A DNA stretch of 64,000 nucleotides from Coriaria nepalensis (Eukaryota; Streptophyta; Magnoliopsida; Cucurbitales; Coriariaceae), in NCBI GenBank assembly GCA_027186245.1, contig CP114487.1, forward strand, positions 8,675,001-8,739,000, read 5' to 3'. Of the stretch, positions 49,081 to 62,661 are shown piece by piece. Positions within the stretch are counted from its first letter, which is position 1; each line of letters begins with the position of its first letter. A program made the translations under genes and the position numbers. The notes under the pieces are model-generated. The model worked only from the letters and a program-made list of their open reading frames with translations, was not told where the DNA came from and searched no databases.

Positions 49081-49954
49081 TTGAGGTCCGGGAAAAGGTT
49101 CGAAAGCTGGAAAGAACCATGTTCCTTTATTTAGAGAGCAAGCCAACTGACATGTCACTCTCGTAATTTTCATTCAATACAAGGTCCAATTTCATACCCA
49201 ACTCAAAACTCTGGTATTAATTATTTATATAATTAATTTATAATAAAGGAACTAAAATGATATGATAAATATCATTCGATCAATCCAGAAAGAGCAAGAT
49301 GGGGAAAGGGAAAGGGAAAAAAGATTGAGAAGGAGTCTTAAAAGCTGATCCAAGAAGAGCGGGAAAACTGGTTGGCTTTCTATATTTCTTTTTTCTTGGG
49401 TACGTAATTTTTATTTGGTTGATTCGATAGATGATTTTGGGTTGGTTGAGAATGGGGGAGCCATAAACGGTCGATTATGTGATGGATGTACGTGTAACGT
49501 GTGGGTACTCGATCAATCCCTGAATTTTTTATTTTTATTTTTATAATTACCGACCGGACCGAACCGAACCGAACCGATGTTAATTGATATCTGTGAATTA
49601 ATAGAAATATATCATTAGAGTTCTGAATCGATCTATTTAGATGAGATCGGAGATGTATAAGTGGAATAAAACCAAGCTCAAATTACAAAAGAAAAACTTA
49701 AAAGAAAAAAAGGGAAAAAAAAAAACTCGAATTATAAAATGAATAAATAAATAGAAAACGGAAGAAACACAGTGAACAAGGAAAATGAGAAATCTTTGAC
49801 ATGAGCTGGAAAATCTCCGATTCGATCTAGGTCTCTTATCATTCAAGCGCATGCGAATCAATTTTCCGGATCGATCTCGAGACTTTTGGTTGAAATTCTG
49901 AGCGATTAAGTCAAATCCGGACCGTGTTCCTCTTCTTAATTTTGGTTGAGAGGG

Positions 49955-53332
<3,378 letters not shown>

Positions 53333-54164
53333 AGAAAGGTTCTCTCTCAAAATGCCCAATGGTAGACTAGAAGAGACCAACAAAATTCTTATGTTGTATA
53401 ATTTTGGATGTACTTAAGATCGTTGAGTTCTAGATTTCGAAAAGGAAAAAAAATCTGCCTCTCAATCCTATATTTATTATAATTCCAGATATGGGTTTTC
53501 CTTATCTGGTGGATCAAGTTTTGGGGTTAAGTTGCTTCTTCTCCCCCTCCAAAATTGTGCTGGGACTCCTTGTATACTAACTTATTTTCTCCTGCGTTTG
53601 TTCATTAATAAGTTGGGGCTGTAAACTTCTCTTTCAAGGTAGTCACTCTTTGGGGAAAATTTTTATTACATTGTTCCTTTCTGTCTTCAAATAAAACAAA
53701 TAAAAATAAAAATAAAAATAAAAACAGGATATTAGTTCTTAATTTCTTCTTGTGGGAACTTTTTGTCTTGGGCCCTGTTTCAAGATGGGCTGAATTGGGA
53801 GCCCAGAGACTGGCGCGGTGAGCACGTAGGTGCTGAAGCTGTCAGCCACAATCGTGCCGACGACGTCTCCCCGGGACTTGTTTTCTTTCGTCTCCCCGGG
53901 ACTTGTTTTCTTTCGAAATGTGGTTTGGTTTATGTATGTCAAGTTTTTCAAACCTGTTAAATCAATTTTTTGAAAAAATCTAAAAGAGTTTAGTTTAGTG
54001 TAGTTTGGTTTAGTGATGTTTCCCTAAAATGCTATCAAACTGCAGTTTCCAAATTCTAATCCAAATGCAAACAAAGTGGCTGTCGAAATTTAGATTCTAC
54101 AGCAGCTATATACTTGTGTACAACTTTTGTTCTTCCTACATTGCAAGACAAAACTACACTCCAT
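53333..54164. other. Convergent 3' intergenic space between hexokinase and receptor kinase
   Basis: Hexokinase 3' UTR to about 53700 with an (AAAAT)-like run near 53694-53722. A GC-richer patch at 53760-53914 ends in a perfect 25-bp tandem duplication (copies at 53865 and 53890, GTCTCCCCGGGACTTG...). No gene supported. Confidence 0.55.
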
Positions 54165-57100
54165 TCAGGCATTATTATGTGCAAGAGGAGAATAATTCCC
54201 ATTCTGACCATCTTCATATTCATTATTTTTCTTCTCTCCTCCTTGCAGGACTCTACAACGGAGCAAAATCTGCAGAGCTTCTTTCATAGAAGGCCGGTTT
54301 TCTGGCAAAGCCGTGGTACAAATCACTCCGAGCCTGAAAACATGACAAATTTCCTCCACATAACACTCTTTCTTAATCTTCTCATCCAATAAATCGTCAA
54401 TGGCGTTTCCTTGGTGTATATGTCGTAGGGCCCATTCTGCAAGGGAGGTGTTGTCCCCACCTTCATGAGCTTCCCGTCCGGTCGCTAGCTCTAGAAGAAT
54501 GACACCGAAACTGTATACATCTATTTTCTCGGTCACTCTCATTGTATGAGCATATTCTACACATATCAAGTAAGAAAAAAGAACAAGATATTAGCCTTAA
54601 GGAATTCAAATGACACAATGTCAAAACCCAGTTACCCCTATATTCCCAGATACTTTGTTACTAGTTCATTATTTGTCTAATCTTAGATTTTACTTCTGTA
54701 AAATATGCCTTTCATATTTTGAACTTCATAAAAATATCGCTCTTAAAAAGATTATATATTTGTAAAATATACTCTTATATTTCTAATATTTGCAAAATAA
54801 ACCCTTTGGTTTTGTTTTAAGGAAAACTAAACATATAAATCTTCAAATTTTACCAGCCTTAAATCAGTTTTCTGGCTGTTCCCTGTTAAAACCTGACCAA
54901 ACAAGATATAAGAATCAATAATTACCTGGAGCCATGTAACCGAAGGTGCCTGCAACAGCCGACATGAAGGCCGGTTCACCGTGCTTGATCAATATCTTAG
55001 CTAGACCGAAATCGGCAATCCTTGCATTAAACTCAGAATCCAACAGAATATTACTCGATTTCACGTCTCTATGAACAATAGGTGTCTCACACTCATGGTG
55101 CATGTAGCACAACCCTTGAGCCGCCCCTAATGCAATACGATACCTCTTTGGCCAATCAAGCACATCATTACGAACCAATCTACTCTTACCATGAAGCCAT
55201 CTATCCAAGCTATGATTTTCCATGTACTCATACACTATAAGTTTCGAGTCATCACTCGAAATACAACATAGCAACTTGACTATGTTAGCATGTCGGATCG
55301 AGCTTAGTACCTTAACTTCTGCTATGAACTCTTTCTCGAGTTTCTTCTCGAGCTTTCTGTTATTCCATATCCTCTTCACCGCCACGATATCTCCTAGAAG
55401 ATTTACTGGTACCCGGTAAACTTTCCCCGACCCTCCACTTCCAATCACGTTGTTTTCAATCAATCCCGACAAGATGTTCGACTCCGTGAAATTCAACTTT
55501 TGGAATGAGGTCACATTCCATACTAAATTACTTCCTTTTCTCTTTAAATAGAATCTTACTGTGAGGAACCAAAATATCAGAGACAGCACAAAAACTGAAA
55601 TGCTCAACCCTATAATCATAGCAAGATCATGCGACGATATTTTGCTAGATTTTTGAAACCTGGAATCACAACGGTTGAAATTTATAAGCGGGTTGTTTAT
55701 GCAAAGCCCTGGATTGTTCAAGAAGCTCCTTGAATATGCTGAATTCTCAAATGCATTAGGGATATTTCCGGTCAAATGATTAGAAGAAAGGTTAAGGGAA
55801 GTGAGCGTTAGAAGACCGAGTTGTGATGGAATCTGACCGGAAAATTGATTGTCGGAAAGGTCTAAATCTGTAAGACTCGGTAAGTGACCGAGCCCCTCTG
55901 GGAGTTTCCCGGAAATACTATTGTGACTAAGATCAAGACTCCTCAAAGATGTCCACGAAATAATATTCTTCGGTAATTCACTGTCGAATTCATTGTGATG
56001 AAGAGAAAGAGTGATTAATTCAGGAAGAGCCGTGAGCTCTTGAGGGATCGAGCCTGTAAACATATTATTCCCGGCATCAAACACAGCCAACTTCCTCCAA
56101 GAAGATACCCCGATCGGAATCTTCCCAGTGAATCTGTTGTGGCCCATTTCTAACCTTGAAAGATTCCACGAAACTTTCTCCGGAAGCTCCCCGGAAAAAG
56201 AGTTGTGGTGGATCATTAAATAAGACATATTTGACAACGTCCATAAACCGCTCGGTAAATTCCCGGAAAAGTTATTGTTATAAATATTAAGCATTAACAA
56301 ACTACTGCAATTTCCGAGCGATTCCGGTAATTCACCACTAAGATTGTTGTCAAAAGCTACTATGCCAAATAACTTACCTCCATTGCATAGATGTTCCGGA
56401 AGGCTGCCCGTTAACTGATTCGAAGAAACCTCGAACCCTGCAAGCTCCGAAAACTGCCCGAAATCTGGAGGCAAACTGCCCGAAAATTTGTTTGCAAACA
56501 GCTTGACGGTTTTCAAACCTGGAAGACGGCCTATGCTTTCTGGAATCTCACCGGATAACTTATTCGAAAATAAATTCAAAACTGTCAGATTCTGGAGGTT
56601 CCCGACAGCAAATGGGATTTTCCCGGTCAAATTGTTTTCCGAAAGGTCAAACTCGGTCAGCTCGGAAGCTTCAATCGTTACGGGAATTTCACCGGAGAGT
56701 TTATTCTTGTACAAATAAAGTAAACGAAGATTCTTCAACAAAAACAAACTGCTCGGTAAATTCCCGGTAAGATTATTCCGAGATAAGTCCAAAGAGTTGA
56801 GAGCTGCCATGTCACCGATATTTTCCGGGATTTTCCCGATCAAGTTGCAGCTAGCCATCCATAGCATCTTCAATTTCTTCAACTTGGTAAAACTTGAAGG
56901 CATCTCCATTGCCTTAAAATTCAAGTTATAAGCCATTGTTAGCTCTTCTAAATTCGACAAGTTACCTATATCCTCCGGGTAAGTACCGTTAAACTGATTC
57001 ACGTCAAGATAAAGGAGTCTAAGTTCCGACAACAGTCCGATCGATGCCGGAATTTCTCCAGAAAAGTTGTTCGCTACGAGGCTGAGGTAACGAAGCCCAG

Positions 57101-57512
57101 TTAACCGGTCGATATCTTCCGGAAGGGGGCCCTCAAGGATGTTTTGGGAAAGATCGAGGTATTGAAGCTTAGAACAGTTGTAGAGAATTGTAGGGAATCG
57201 GCCGGGAATGTAATTGTATTGGAGATCAAGGTGGGTCAAATTTTTCAAGTCACAAATGAAAGGTGGGATAGTGTGTGGTATGTCCCTTTTAGTGACAGAG
57301 AGTTGAGTGATGGAATTGTTTGTGCATTTGATTTCTGGCCAGGAGCAATGAGAGACGTTGGATGATGAAGTCCAGTGGCTTAAAGACGGTGGATTTTGCC
57401 AGTAATTGGCTAAGGCTAGTAGGACTGCTTGCTCTTGATCATAAAGTGGTTCAGAGTAAGTTCCATGGCTGGAGAGGGAAATGAGGAAGAAAAGTATTAT
57501 CACTTTCTTCAT
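54165..57512 (-). CDS. LRR receptor-like kinase, subfamily XI (At5g25930-like)
   Basis: Plasma-membrane receptor kinase with leucine-rich-repeat ectodomain; subfamily XI members perceive small secreted peptides (family knowledge), ligand unknown here. Two exons: 54926-57512 and 54165-54556, joined inside the kinase at CCA G|AA (MAP-EYAH) over a 369-bp intron; 992 residues. Order: signal peptide (MKKVIILFFLISLSSHGTYS), LRR N-cap with the C-S-W-P-E-I-K-C pair, about twenty LRRs from residue 80 to 610 (repeating GxIPxxxxxLxxLxxLxL), a transmembrane helix (IIGLSISVFVLSLIFWFL, about 635-660), then kinase: GSGGSGKVY, VAVKRIW, HRDVKSSNILLD, DFGLAK, and RPSMKEAL. Arg before the catalytic Asp makes it an RD kinase. 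Sequence matches At5g25930 along its length as I recall it. Intact. Confidence 0.94.
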
Positions 57513-59264
57513 TTTTTTTTTCTAAATTTTCCTTCTTTTTGGTTTGTGAACTTTGAAACCTCTGTTTCTGCCAACTTGAATGTGAAAGAATCCAATGAAG
57601 GCTTATATTTGAAAGTCAAGGTAAAGACTTTAAAAACAAAAAAAGAATCATTTTAGAGTTGACCCAAAAAGGATTTGGAAAAGAAAAATCTGAATTCTTG
57701 GGGTTTGCATGAAAAAATAAAGTGAAATAGGGGTGTAAATAATAATTAAATTAAAATAAATAGTAGTAATGGAAGTTGCACGGAAAGTTCGAAGTCGTAA
57801 TATTTGTTTATAACTGGGGGTGGTTATAGAAAATAATAAAAATAAAGGGGAAAACGTGTAAGTTATGAGGATGGGATGTCATGAATTGCGTCATATTGTC
57901 ACGTACTGTGGGGTGAGGTCTAACCTAACAAAGACATTGTCTATATTGGGAAGTGATATATTAAATATAATTTTAACTTAATTTTATATTAATTATTGGA
58001 TGCCATTTTTGGTTTTTTTTTTTATAAATATCTTATTAAATTAAGAAATTGGGTGTATGGATTAATCTTTATTATATATATTAATTTTATATTATTAATT
58101 TATTAAATTCTTTATTAAAATAATATAATAATCATTATTTACGTATTTGTATCCATATAATATATTTAATATATAAAACAAGAACAAAAAAAAATAATTA
58201 AAAGAATCGGAACATTGTGTTAATTAATCAAAATTAAGAGGATTACTACCCAAAGAAATTAAGAGTATCTAGCGAGTGTCAATTTCATAATCTTCACCTT
58301 AATCAAGTTATAGCAAGAGTAGGAGCAGTCAAAAGTACCAATATTTAGAGGTATTGATATCAAAATTATAAACTTATATTCCCATTCGATACTGATATTA
58401 TTATATTCATACGTATAACAATCTCATTCTCATATTTCAGAGAAGGAGCCGAAAGCTTTTAATAAGTGGAAGACTTTGACACCCTTTTCCTCCATCCCCG
58501 TTTTCTTCTTCTACAAGTTCAATCAGTATTTGTAATTTTGGATTGTGATGTGTGTGGCGAATGGTGGATAGGATTTTTAGAATAATCAAACCCAACAATA
58601 AGTACTTCTTACTCATTCATGCAATAACATGGTCCATGCCCTCTTATTTTTTTTCCTTGTCCACTATTTCTGTCTGATTCAGAAGGTTCCTGTAAAATTT
58701 CCAAGGAAGATGGTTTGTGCTTGGAAATTAAGAGTGGAGAACGTATGGCTCCCATCGATGCAAGTAGGGCTATCCAAAGTCAATTACTTTTTTACTATTT
58801 GTTGAGATTTAATATTAAGCGATATTTGGAACCGATTTAAAACTCAGTTTGGCCCTGCAGAATCCGATTTAAGCTCGTAGAATATAAACTAGGACCCACA
58901 TAATCTAAAAACCTAAATACATGACTTGCTCTGGATCCCAAGTTTTGCTTAAACTTAGGGTTTGATAAACACACCCCCATAACACAAGACTAGAGTTGCA
59001 AAGAAAGTTCAACCAAGTATCTAAGCGATCACATAACTCATCACAACAACTCGATAGTCAAAAAACAAGAATGCTTATTATATGGAAACACTAAGTTTCA
59101 TCTGGTTTAGACCCACAAAATTATAATTAAAACACACTATTCTAAACCCCAGTTTCACTAAATGAAGTTTAGCACAACCAAAAGTGCATATTCCAACAGA
59201 AGACTGGACACAAAACCAAGTAAATAATTCCAGAGAAACCTTCTCATTCCTAAATTTCCAACCT
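57513..59264. other. Receptor-kinase upstream region and dehydrogenase 3' flank
   Basis: 57513-57830 is the likely receptor-kinase promoter and leader. A 102-bp block at 57834-57935 recurs upstream of the dehydrogenase (listed separately). The remainder is AT-rich with no gene; the last few hundred bases before 59264 should include the 3' UTR of the minus-strand dehydrogenase. Confidence 0.5.
57834..57935. repeat. Copy A of a 102-bp duplicated upstream element
   Basis: From TAATAAAAATAAAGGGGAAA to CTAACAAAGAC this block matches 60305-60406 at roughly nine bases in ten, in the same orientation. It lies about 320 bp upstream of the receptor-kinase start on the minus strand. Confidence 0.85.
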
Positions 59265-60290
59265 TCAATTACAATCTTCTTTCACAACCAAAAGTGTAAC
59301 ATTGTTAAGCCTCTCAAGAGCCAAAATGATAGCTTGAGTACCCAAATTTCCTTCGCCGTGACCCTTTAGTGACAGATAAAGCTGCTGAGCCAAAGCCAAT
59401 CCAGGGAGCGCCACCCCCATTTTCTCACACTCCTTTAAACAAATACCTAAATCTTTCACAAAATGTTTTACAAAGAAACCCGGTTCGAAATCCCTCTTCA
59501 ATATCCTACCCGCATGCAAATCCAACGACTTCGATCCAGCCGCCCCTGTCGAAATCGCGTTTAAATACAAACCCACGTCCAGACCCGCCTTATGAGCGTA
59601 AATCACCCCTTCAACTAACCCGACCATGGTCGAAGCGATCGTTATCTGATTCGCTAGCTTCGCGAATTGCCCTTTTCCACTTGTTCCCATGTAATTAACC
59701 TTACCCATTAGGGCAAATAATGGGTTTAGTTGTTTGATTACGGTTTCGTCCCCGCCGGCGAAGATCGCCAGCTTGGCGTTTTTTGCGCCGAGGTCCCCTC
59801 CGGATACCGGTGCGTCGACGGCGGAGCATCCTTTGGCTTCGGCGGTGGCGGCGATTTCGGAGGCTAGGGTGGGTTCGGAGGTGGTCATGTCGACGATGAT
59901 GCCGCCGGGTCGGAGGCCGGCGAGGGCTCCAGAGGTGGGGTCGAGGAGGACGGAGCGTACGTCGGAAGGATAGCCGACGATAGAGAAGACGACGTCGGAT
60001 TGAGAGGCGAGGGCAAGTGGGGTGGGAGCTAGGTGGGCCCCCATGTCGAGGAGAGGTTGGGCTTTGGAGATTGTGCGGTTGAAGACGGTGAGAGTGTAGC
60101 CGGCTTTGATTAGGTGGGAGCACATGGACAGGCCCATTACGCCGGTTCCGATCCAGCCCAGACGAGTGTTTGATGGGGTAATGGGCTCGCCGGGAGATGG
60201 AGCGATGATGGTGGCCATGGAGGGGGGGAAGTGAGAAAAGAGAGAAATTGAGAGGCGAGGGGTTATGAGGAAGGTTAGTGAGAGTTGCAC
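59265..60290 (-). CDS. 3-hydroxyisobutyrate dehydrogenase-like, probably mitochondrial
   Basis: NAD(P)-dependent beta-hydroxyacid dehydrogenase; mitochondrial relatives act in valine breakdown, and plant paralogues also reduce glyoxylate or succinic semialdehyde. Intronless, 341 residues from ATG 60290. Landmarks: LGWIGTGVMGLSMCSHLIKAG (nucleotide-binding GxGxMG), FNRT, DAPVSGGDLGAKNAKL (substrate loop), GKGQFAKLANQI with the catalytic Lys, and FVKDLGICL. The first 24 residues (MQLSLTFLITPRLSISLFSHF) lack acids and carry Arg and Ser, fitting a transit peptide; a second start at 60218 (MATIIAPSP) would give a cytosolic form. It resembles the At4g29120/At1g71170-80 group as I recall it. The 5' half is strikingly GC-rich for this AT-rich region. 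A broken tandem copy lies just upstream at 60440-61019. Confidence 0.93.
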   Translation of the reverse strand: MQLSLTFLITPRLSISLFSHFPPSMATIIAPSPGEPITPSNTRLGWIGTGVMGLSMCSHLIKAGYTLTVFNRTISKAQPLLDMGAHLAPTPLALASQSDVVFSIVGYPSDVRSVLLDPTSGALAGLRPGGIIVDMTTSEPTLASEIAATAEAKGCSAVDAPVSGGDLGAKNAKLAIFAGGDETVIKQLNPLFALMGKVNYMGTSGKGQFAKLANQITIASTMVGLVEGVIYAHKAGLDVGLYLNAISTGAAGSKSLDLHAGRILKRDFEPGFFVKHFVKDLGICLKECEKMGVALPGLALAQQLYLSLKGHGEGNLGTQAIILALERLNNVTLLVVKEDCN

Positions 60291-60304
60291 TAGTGTTTTG
60301 TATC

Positions 60305-60406
60305 TAATAAAAATGAAGGGGAAAACGGGTAAGTTTTGAGGATGGGATTGTCATGAATTGTGTCATATTGTCACCTGATGTGGGGTGAGGCCTAACCTAA
60401 AAAGAC
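60305..60406. repeat. Copy B of the 102-bp duplicated upstream element
   Basis: TAATAAAAATGAAGGGGAAA through CTAAAAAGAC matches 57834-57935 in the same orientation. This copy starts 15 bases upstream of the dehydrogenase ATG, so it lies in its leader or core promoter, and about 35 bases from the truncated end of the pseudogene. Confidence 0.85.
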
Positions 60407-60439
60407 TATGAATGAGAAATTTTGGTATGTATATCGGAA

Positions 60440-61019
60440 AGTCGCCTTGTGGGCATAAATCATCCCATCCACCAACCCCACCATTGTCGAAGCAATCGGA
60501 ATTTGATTGGCTAGCTTCGCAAACTTTCCTCTTCCACTTGGACTCATGTAGTTAACCTTTCCAATCAAAGCCAGTATTGAATTTAATCTTTGAATTACAG
60601 ATTCGTCCCCGCCTGCAAAGATTGCTAGAGTGGCACTTTTGTCGCCACATCGCTGCCGGAGACAGGGGCATCAGTGGCTGCTGCTCTGCCGGCAATTTCT
60701 AAGGCTAAGGAGGATTTGGAGGTGGTCGTGTCAACGAGGATGCCGTCGGGTCGGAGGCCGGTAAGGGCTCTGGAGGTGGGGTTGAGGAGGACATAATAAA
60801 CGTTGGAAGGATAGCCAACGATAGAGAAGACGATGTCGGATTGAGAGGCGACGCCCAGAGGTTGAGCTTTGGACTTGGTGCGGTTGAAGATTACGAGGGA
60901 GAAGCCAGCTTTGATTAGATGAGCGCACATGAAACGCCCATGATGCCGGTGCCAATCCAGCCAACACGGGTGTTTGATGGGCTTACGTGCTAGATGGAAC
61001 TACATGTGACGGCAGCCAT
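60440..61019 (-). pseudogene. Truncated tandem copy of the 3-hydroxyisobutyrate dehydrogenase-like gene
   Basis: Reads on the minus strand from an ATG at 61019 (MAAVTCSSI then a TAG), SPSNTRVGWIGTGIMG, a one-base loss that shifts frame near 60932, then HLIKAGFSLVIFNRTKSKAQP, a deletion of about 18 codons relative to the intact gene, VASQSDIVFSIVGYPS, LRPDGILVDTT, a shortened DAPVSGSD, and degraded text matching the NQI...HKAG region. Homology stops at about 60440, so the last third of the protein is missing. Stop, frameshift, deletions and truncation make it non-functional. It arose from a tandem duplication with the gene at 59265-60290. Confidence 0.9.
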
Positions 61020-61460
61020 GAGGCGGCAAAGTGAGTCAATTCTGGTGGCTTCCTTGAGCAAAGTAGGGGTTTCTTTCTTCCCAACAAAATCCCGAAACAA
61101 AAACCAAACACAATTTAGAAACACCGCGCCACGCATCCAACTACACAACTGCAAAACCATACGAACACAAAAGTCATGTAAAAAATGCACATACAAGAAT
61201 CATCCTTAAAGGATAAAACAATTGTGAAAAAAGGGAAAAAGGAATCAAACTCATCCCAATAAGAAGACGATCAAACAAGCCTTGTTGACATATACGAAAT
61301 TTCTACTCATTATTACAAACTCTTAAATCTTAAAATCACCAGTTGCGACGAGAGTGCAAGAATGTAGACTAACATCAGATTTCAAAATTATCTTCTTGAC
61401 TTTCTCTGTATTGCAAAAATTCATAAAGTTTTCTCGAGAAATTCTTTTTTTAATATTTTT
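61020..61460. other. Short intergenic stretch
   Basis: Between the dehydrogenase pseudogene and the TIM17-type gene. No coding signal or repeat was recognised; short frames here lack family likeness. Confidence 0.5.
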
Positions 61461-62069
61461 TTATCTGTATTCGAAACTCGGTACAGGCGGTGCATCAAAG
61501 CTTTCCAGAATCTTCGTCTCGCTTCCTGCACTTGACACCTCTGATTCCTTCTTCTCTCCACCAAACAAACCGCCTAATCACGAACCAGAGCCCGATATCT
61601 GGCCCATAGAAGAAGCAGCAGGATCTTCAATCATCATAGGTAAGTTTTGTTGCGAGCTAGTAAACTTATGGAGCATGATTCCAGCTCCTTCGATCATAGC
61701 CAGTAAGACTCCTCCAAAAGCAGCCCATCGAGCCGAAGCTCCGAGCCCCTAACGCAACTGGAGAAAACCGCCGGTCGCGGCGCCGGAAATGATAGCGTTC
61801 CATGGATCCTCCTTCTGCCGGAGGTAGACTAAAGTACAGTCGAGAGCAGAGAACAAGCCGCCCCAAATGGCGAAGCTTCCGCCAACACGCGGCGCGTTCA
61901 TCCGTACGGCTCGTGTTCCGCCGATCAGCCGAGCTCCTCTTGTAGAGCTGTACACGCCTTTGAGGAAGTGGAAAGACGAGCCGCCTACGGCTCCCATCCC
62001 AAACGCGCCGCCTACGTCGTCGAGTATCCGATCTGTACATGGCTCTCTAGGAGTTTCCACCGTTCCCAT
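61461..62069 (-). pseudogene. TIM17: TIM17-type inner-membrane translocase gene with two in-frame stops
   Basis: TIM17 is a four-helix subunit of the TIM23 complex that imports presequence proteins into the mitochondrial matrix. From ATG 62069 the minus strand reads MGTVETPREPCTDRILDDVGG, FGMGAVGGSSFHFLKG, APRVGGSFAIWGGLFSALDC, VYLRQKEDPWN, SGAATGGFLQLR, then TAG at 61751-61749 where Gln is expected. The same frame continues GLGASARWAAFGGVLLAMIEG (fourth helix) and meets TGA at 61580-61578 where Trp of a W-GGLFGG motif is expected, and finally ends at TAA 61463-61461. Without the stops it would be 202 codons, similar to plant TIM17 (about 130-245). No introns, as usual for plant TIM17. The first part alone (106 residues) lacks helix four. 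Either a young pseudogene or a truncated product; the intact reading of everything else favours recent loss. Confidence 0.82.
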
Positions 62070-62661
62070 CTTGATTTCTCAATCGAATTTTTAGGGTTTC
62101 GATGTTCTTCCTTTCGTTTCCAGGGTTTTTCTCCCTGCGCGATTCGCAAGCTCTTCCAAGGTTGGGGACAAAATTGGACACAACTTTACTTTATTTTCCC
62201 ACAACTTCCATTTTCGGGTCGGGTCAAGAACGGAGATTCGGATGTCTAGAGCATTTATTTCACACGTGTTCATATATGATTGGTTGGGTAAGGGATACAG
62301 CAGTGTCAGCAGACTCAGCACACAACCTATCTGGCATCTCTCTATCTCTCTCTTCGAAATATAAAATTACGCGCTCTATTACGGCTCAAACTTTTTTTTC
62401 CCCTCAAGATCTCTCTCTCTCCACTTCAATTTCTCTTTCTATGTCCTTGTTGATGTCAATCCTCGTCCATGGGGATCTAAGGTAAGAACGAAGACGGAGA
62501 GAAACGAAGTCGAAGAAGGAGGATTTATAGCTGATAGTCAGGATTCCGTTGTTGCATCGCCAATTTTTTTATTTTGTGGTGGAGGACGTGTGTGTGGTAG
62601 TAGGCCGGCGCCGGAAATTCGGATTTTATTGATTATTATTATTCGCGGAGGAAGGGGAACA
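62070..62661. promoter_or_regulatory. Divergent spacer between the TIM17-type gene and ceramide glucosyltransferase
   Basis: 592 bp between the two start codons, reading outward on both strands. It contains CT-rich leader-like tracts at 62340-62440 (TCTCTATCTCTCTCTTCG and CTCTCTCTCTCC) and GC-rich sequence near 62600 before the plus-strand gene. A GGTAAG at about 62481 might be a 5' UTR intron donor. The shared-promoter idea is inference from layout. Confidence 0.4.

Larger units (their letters stand above)
34741..49954. other. 15-kb gene-poor region
   Basis: No open frame above about 100 residues and no recognisable protein domain on either strand. It contains microsatellites at about 37126-37152 (AAT)n, 39253-39283 (TA)n, 43790-43826 (ATT)n, 46201-46230 (TA)n, 47862-47902 (AAAAG)n and 49030-49080 (AAT)n; tandem repeats at 37791-37890 and 47314-47400; a short GTGAAA run near 43268; and an orphan promoter-like site at 45258. 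LTR-type text recurs at 44640-44810. Short frames such as those over (AAT)n or poly(A) are artefacts. Confidence 0.55.

Noticed and set aside
53975..54015. TTTAG-rich stretch reminiscent of telomeric repeat (TTTAGGG)
   Set aside because: Units read GTTTAG/GTTTGG irregularly and never form TTTAGGG arrays.
59701..60123. 140-residue Arg/Pro-rich minus-strand frame
   Set aside because: Same-strand, wrong-frame shadow of the dehydrogenase.
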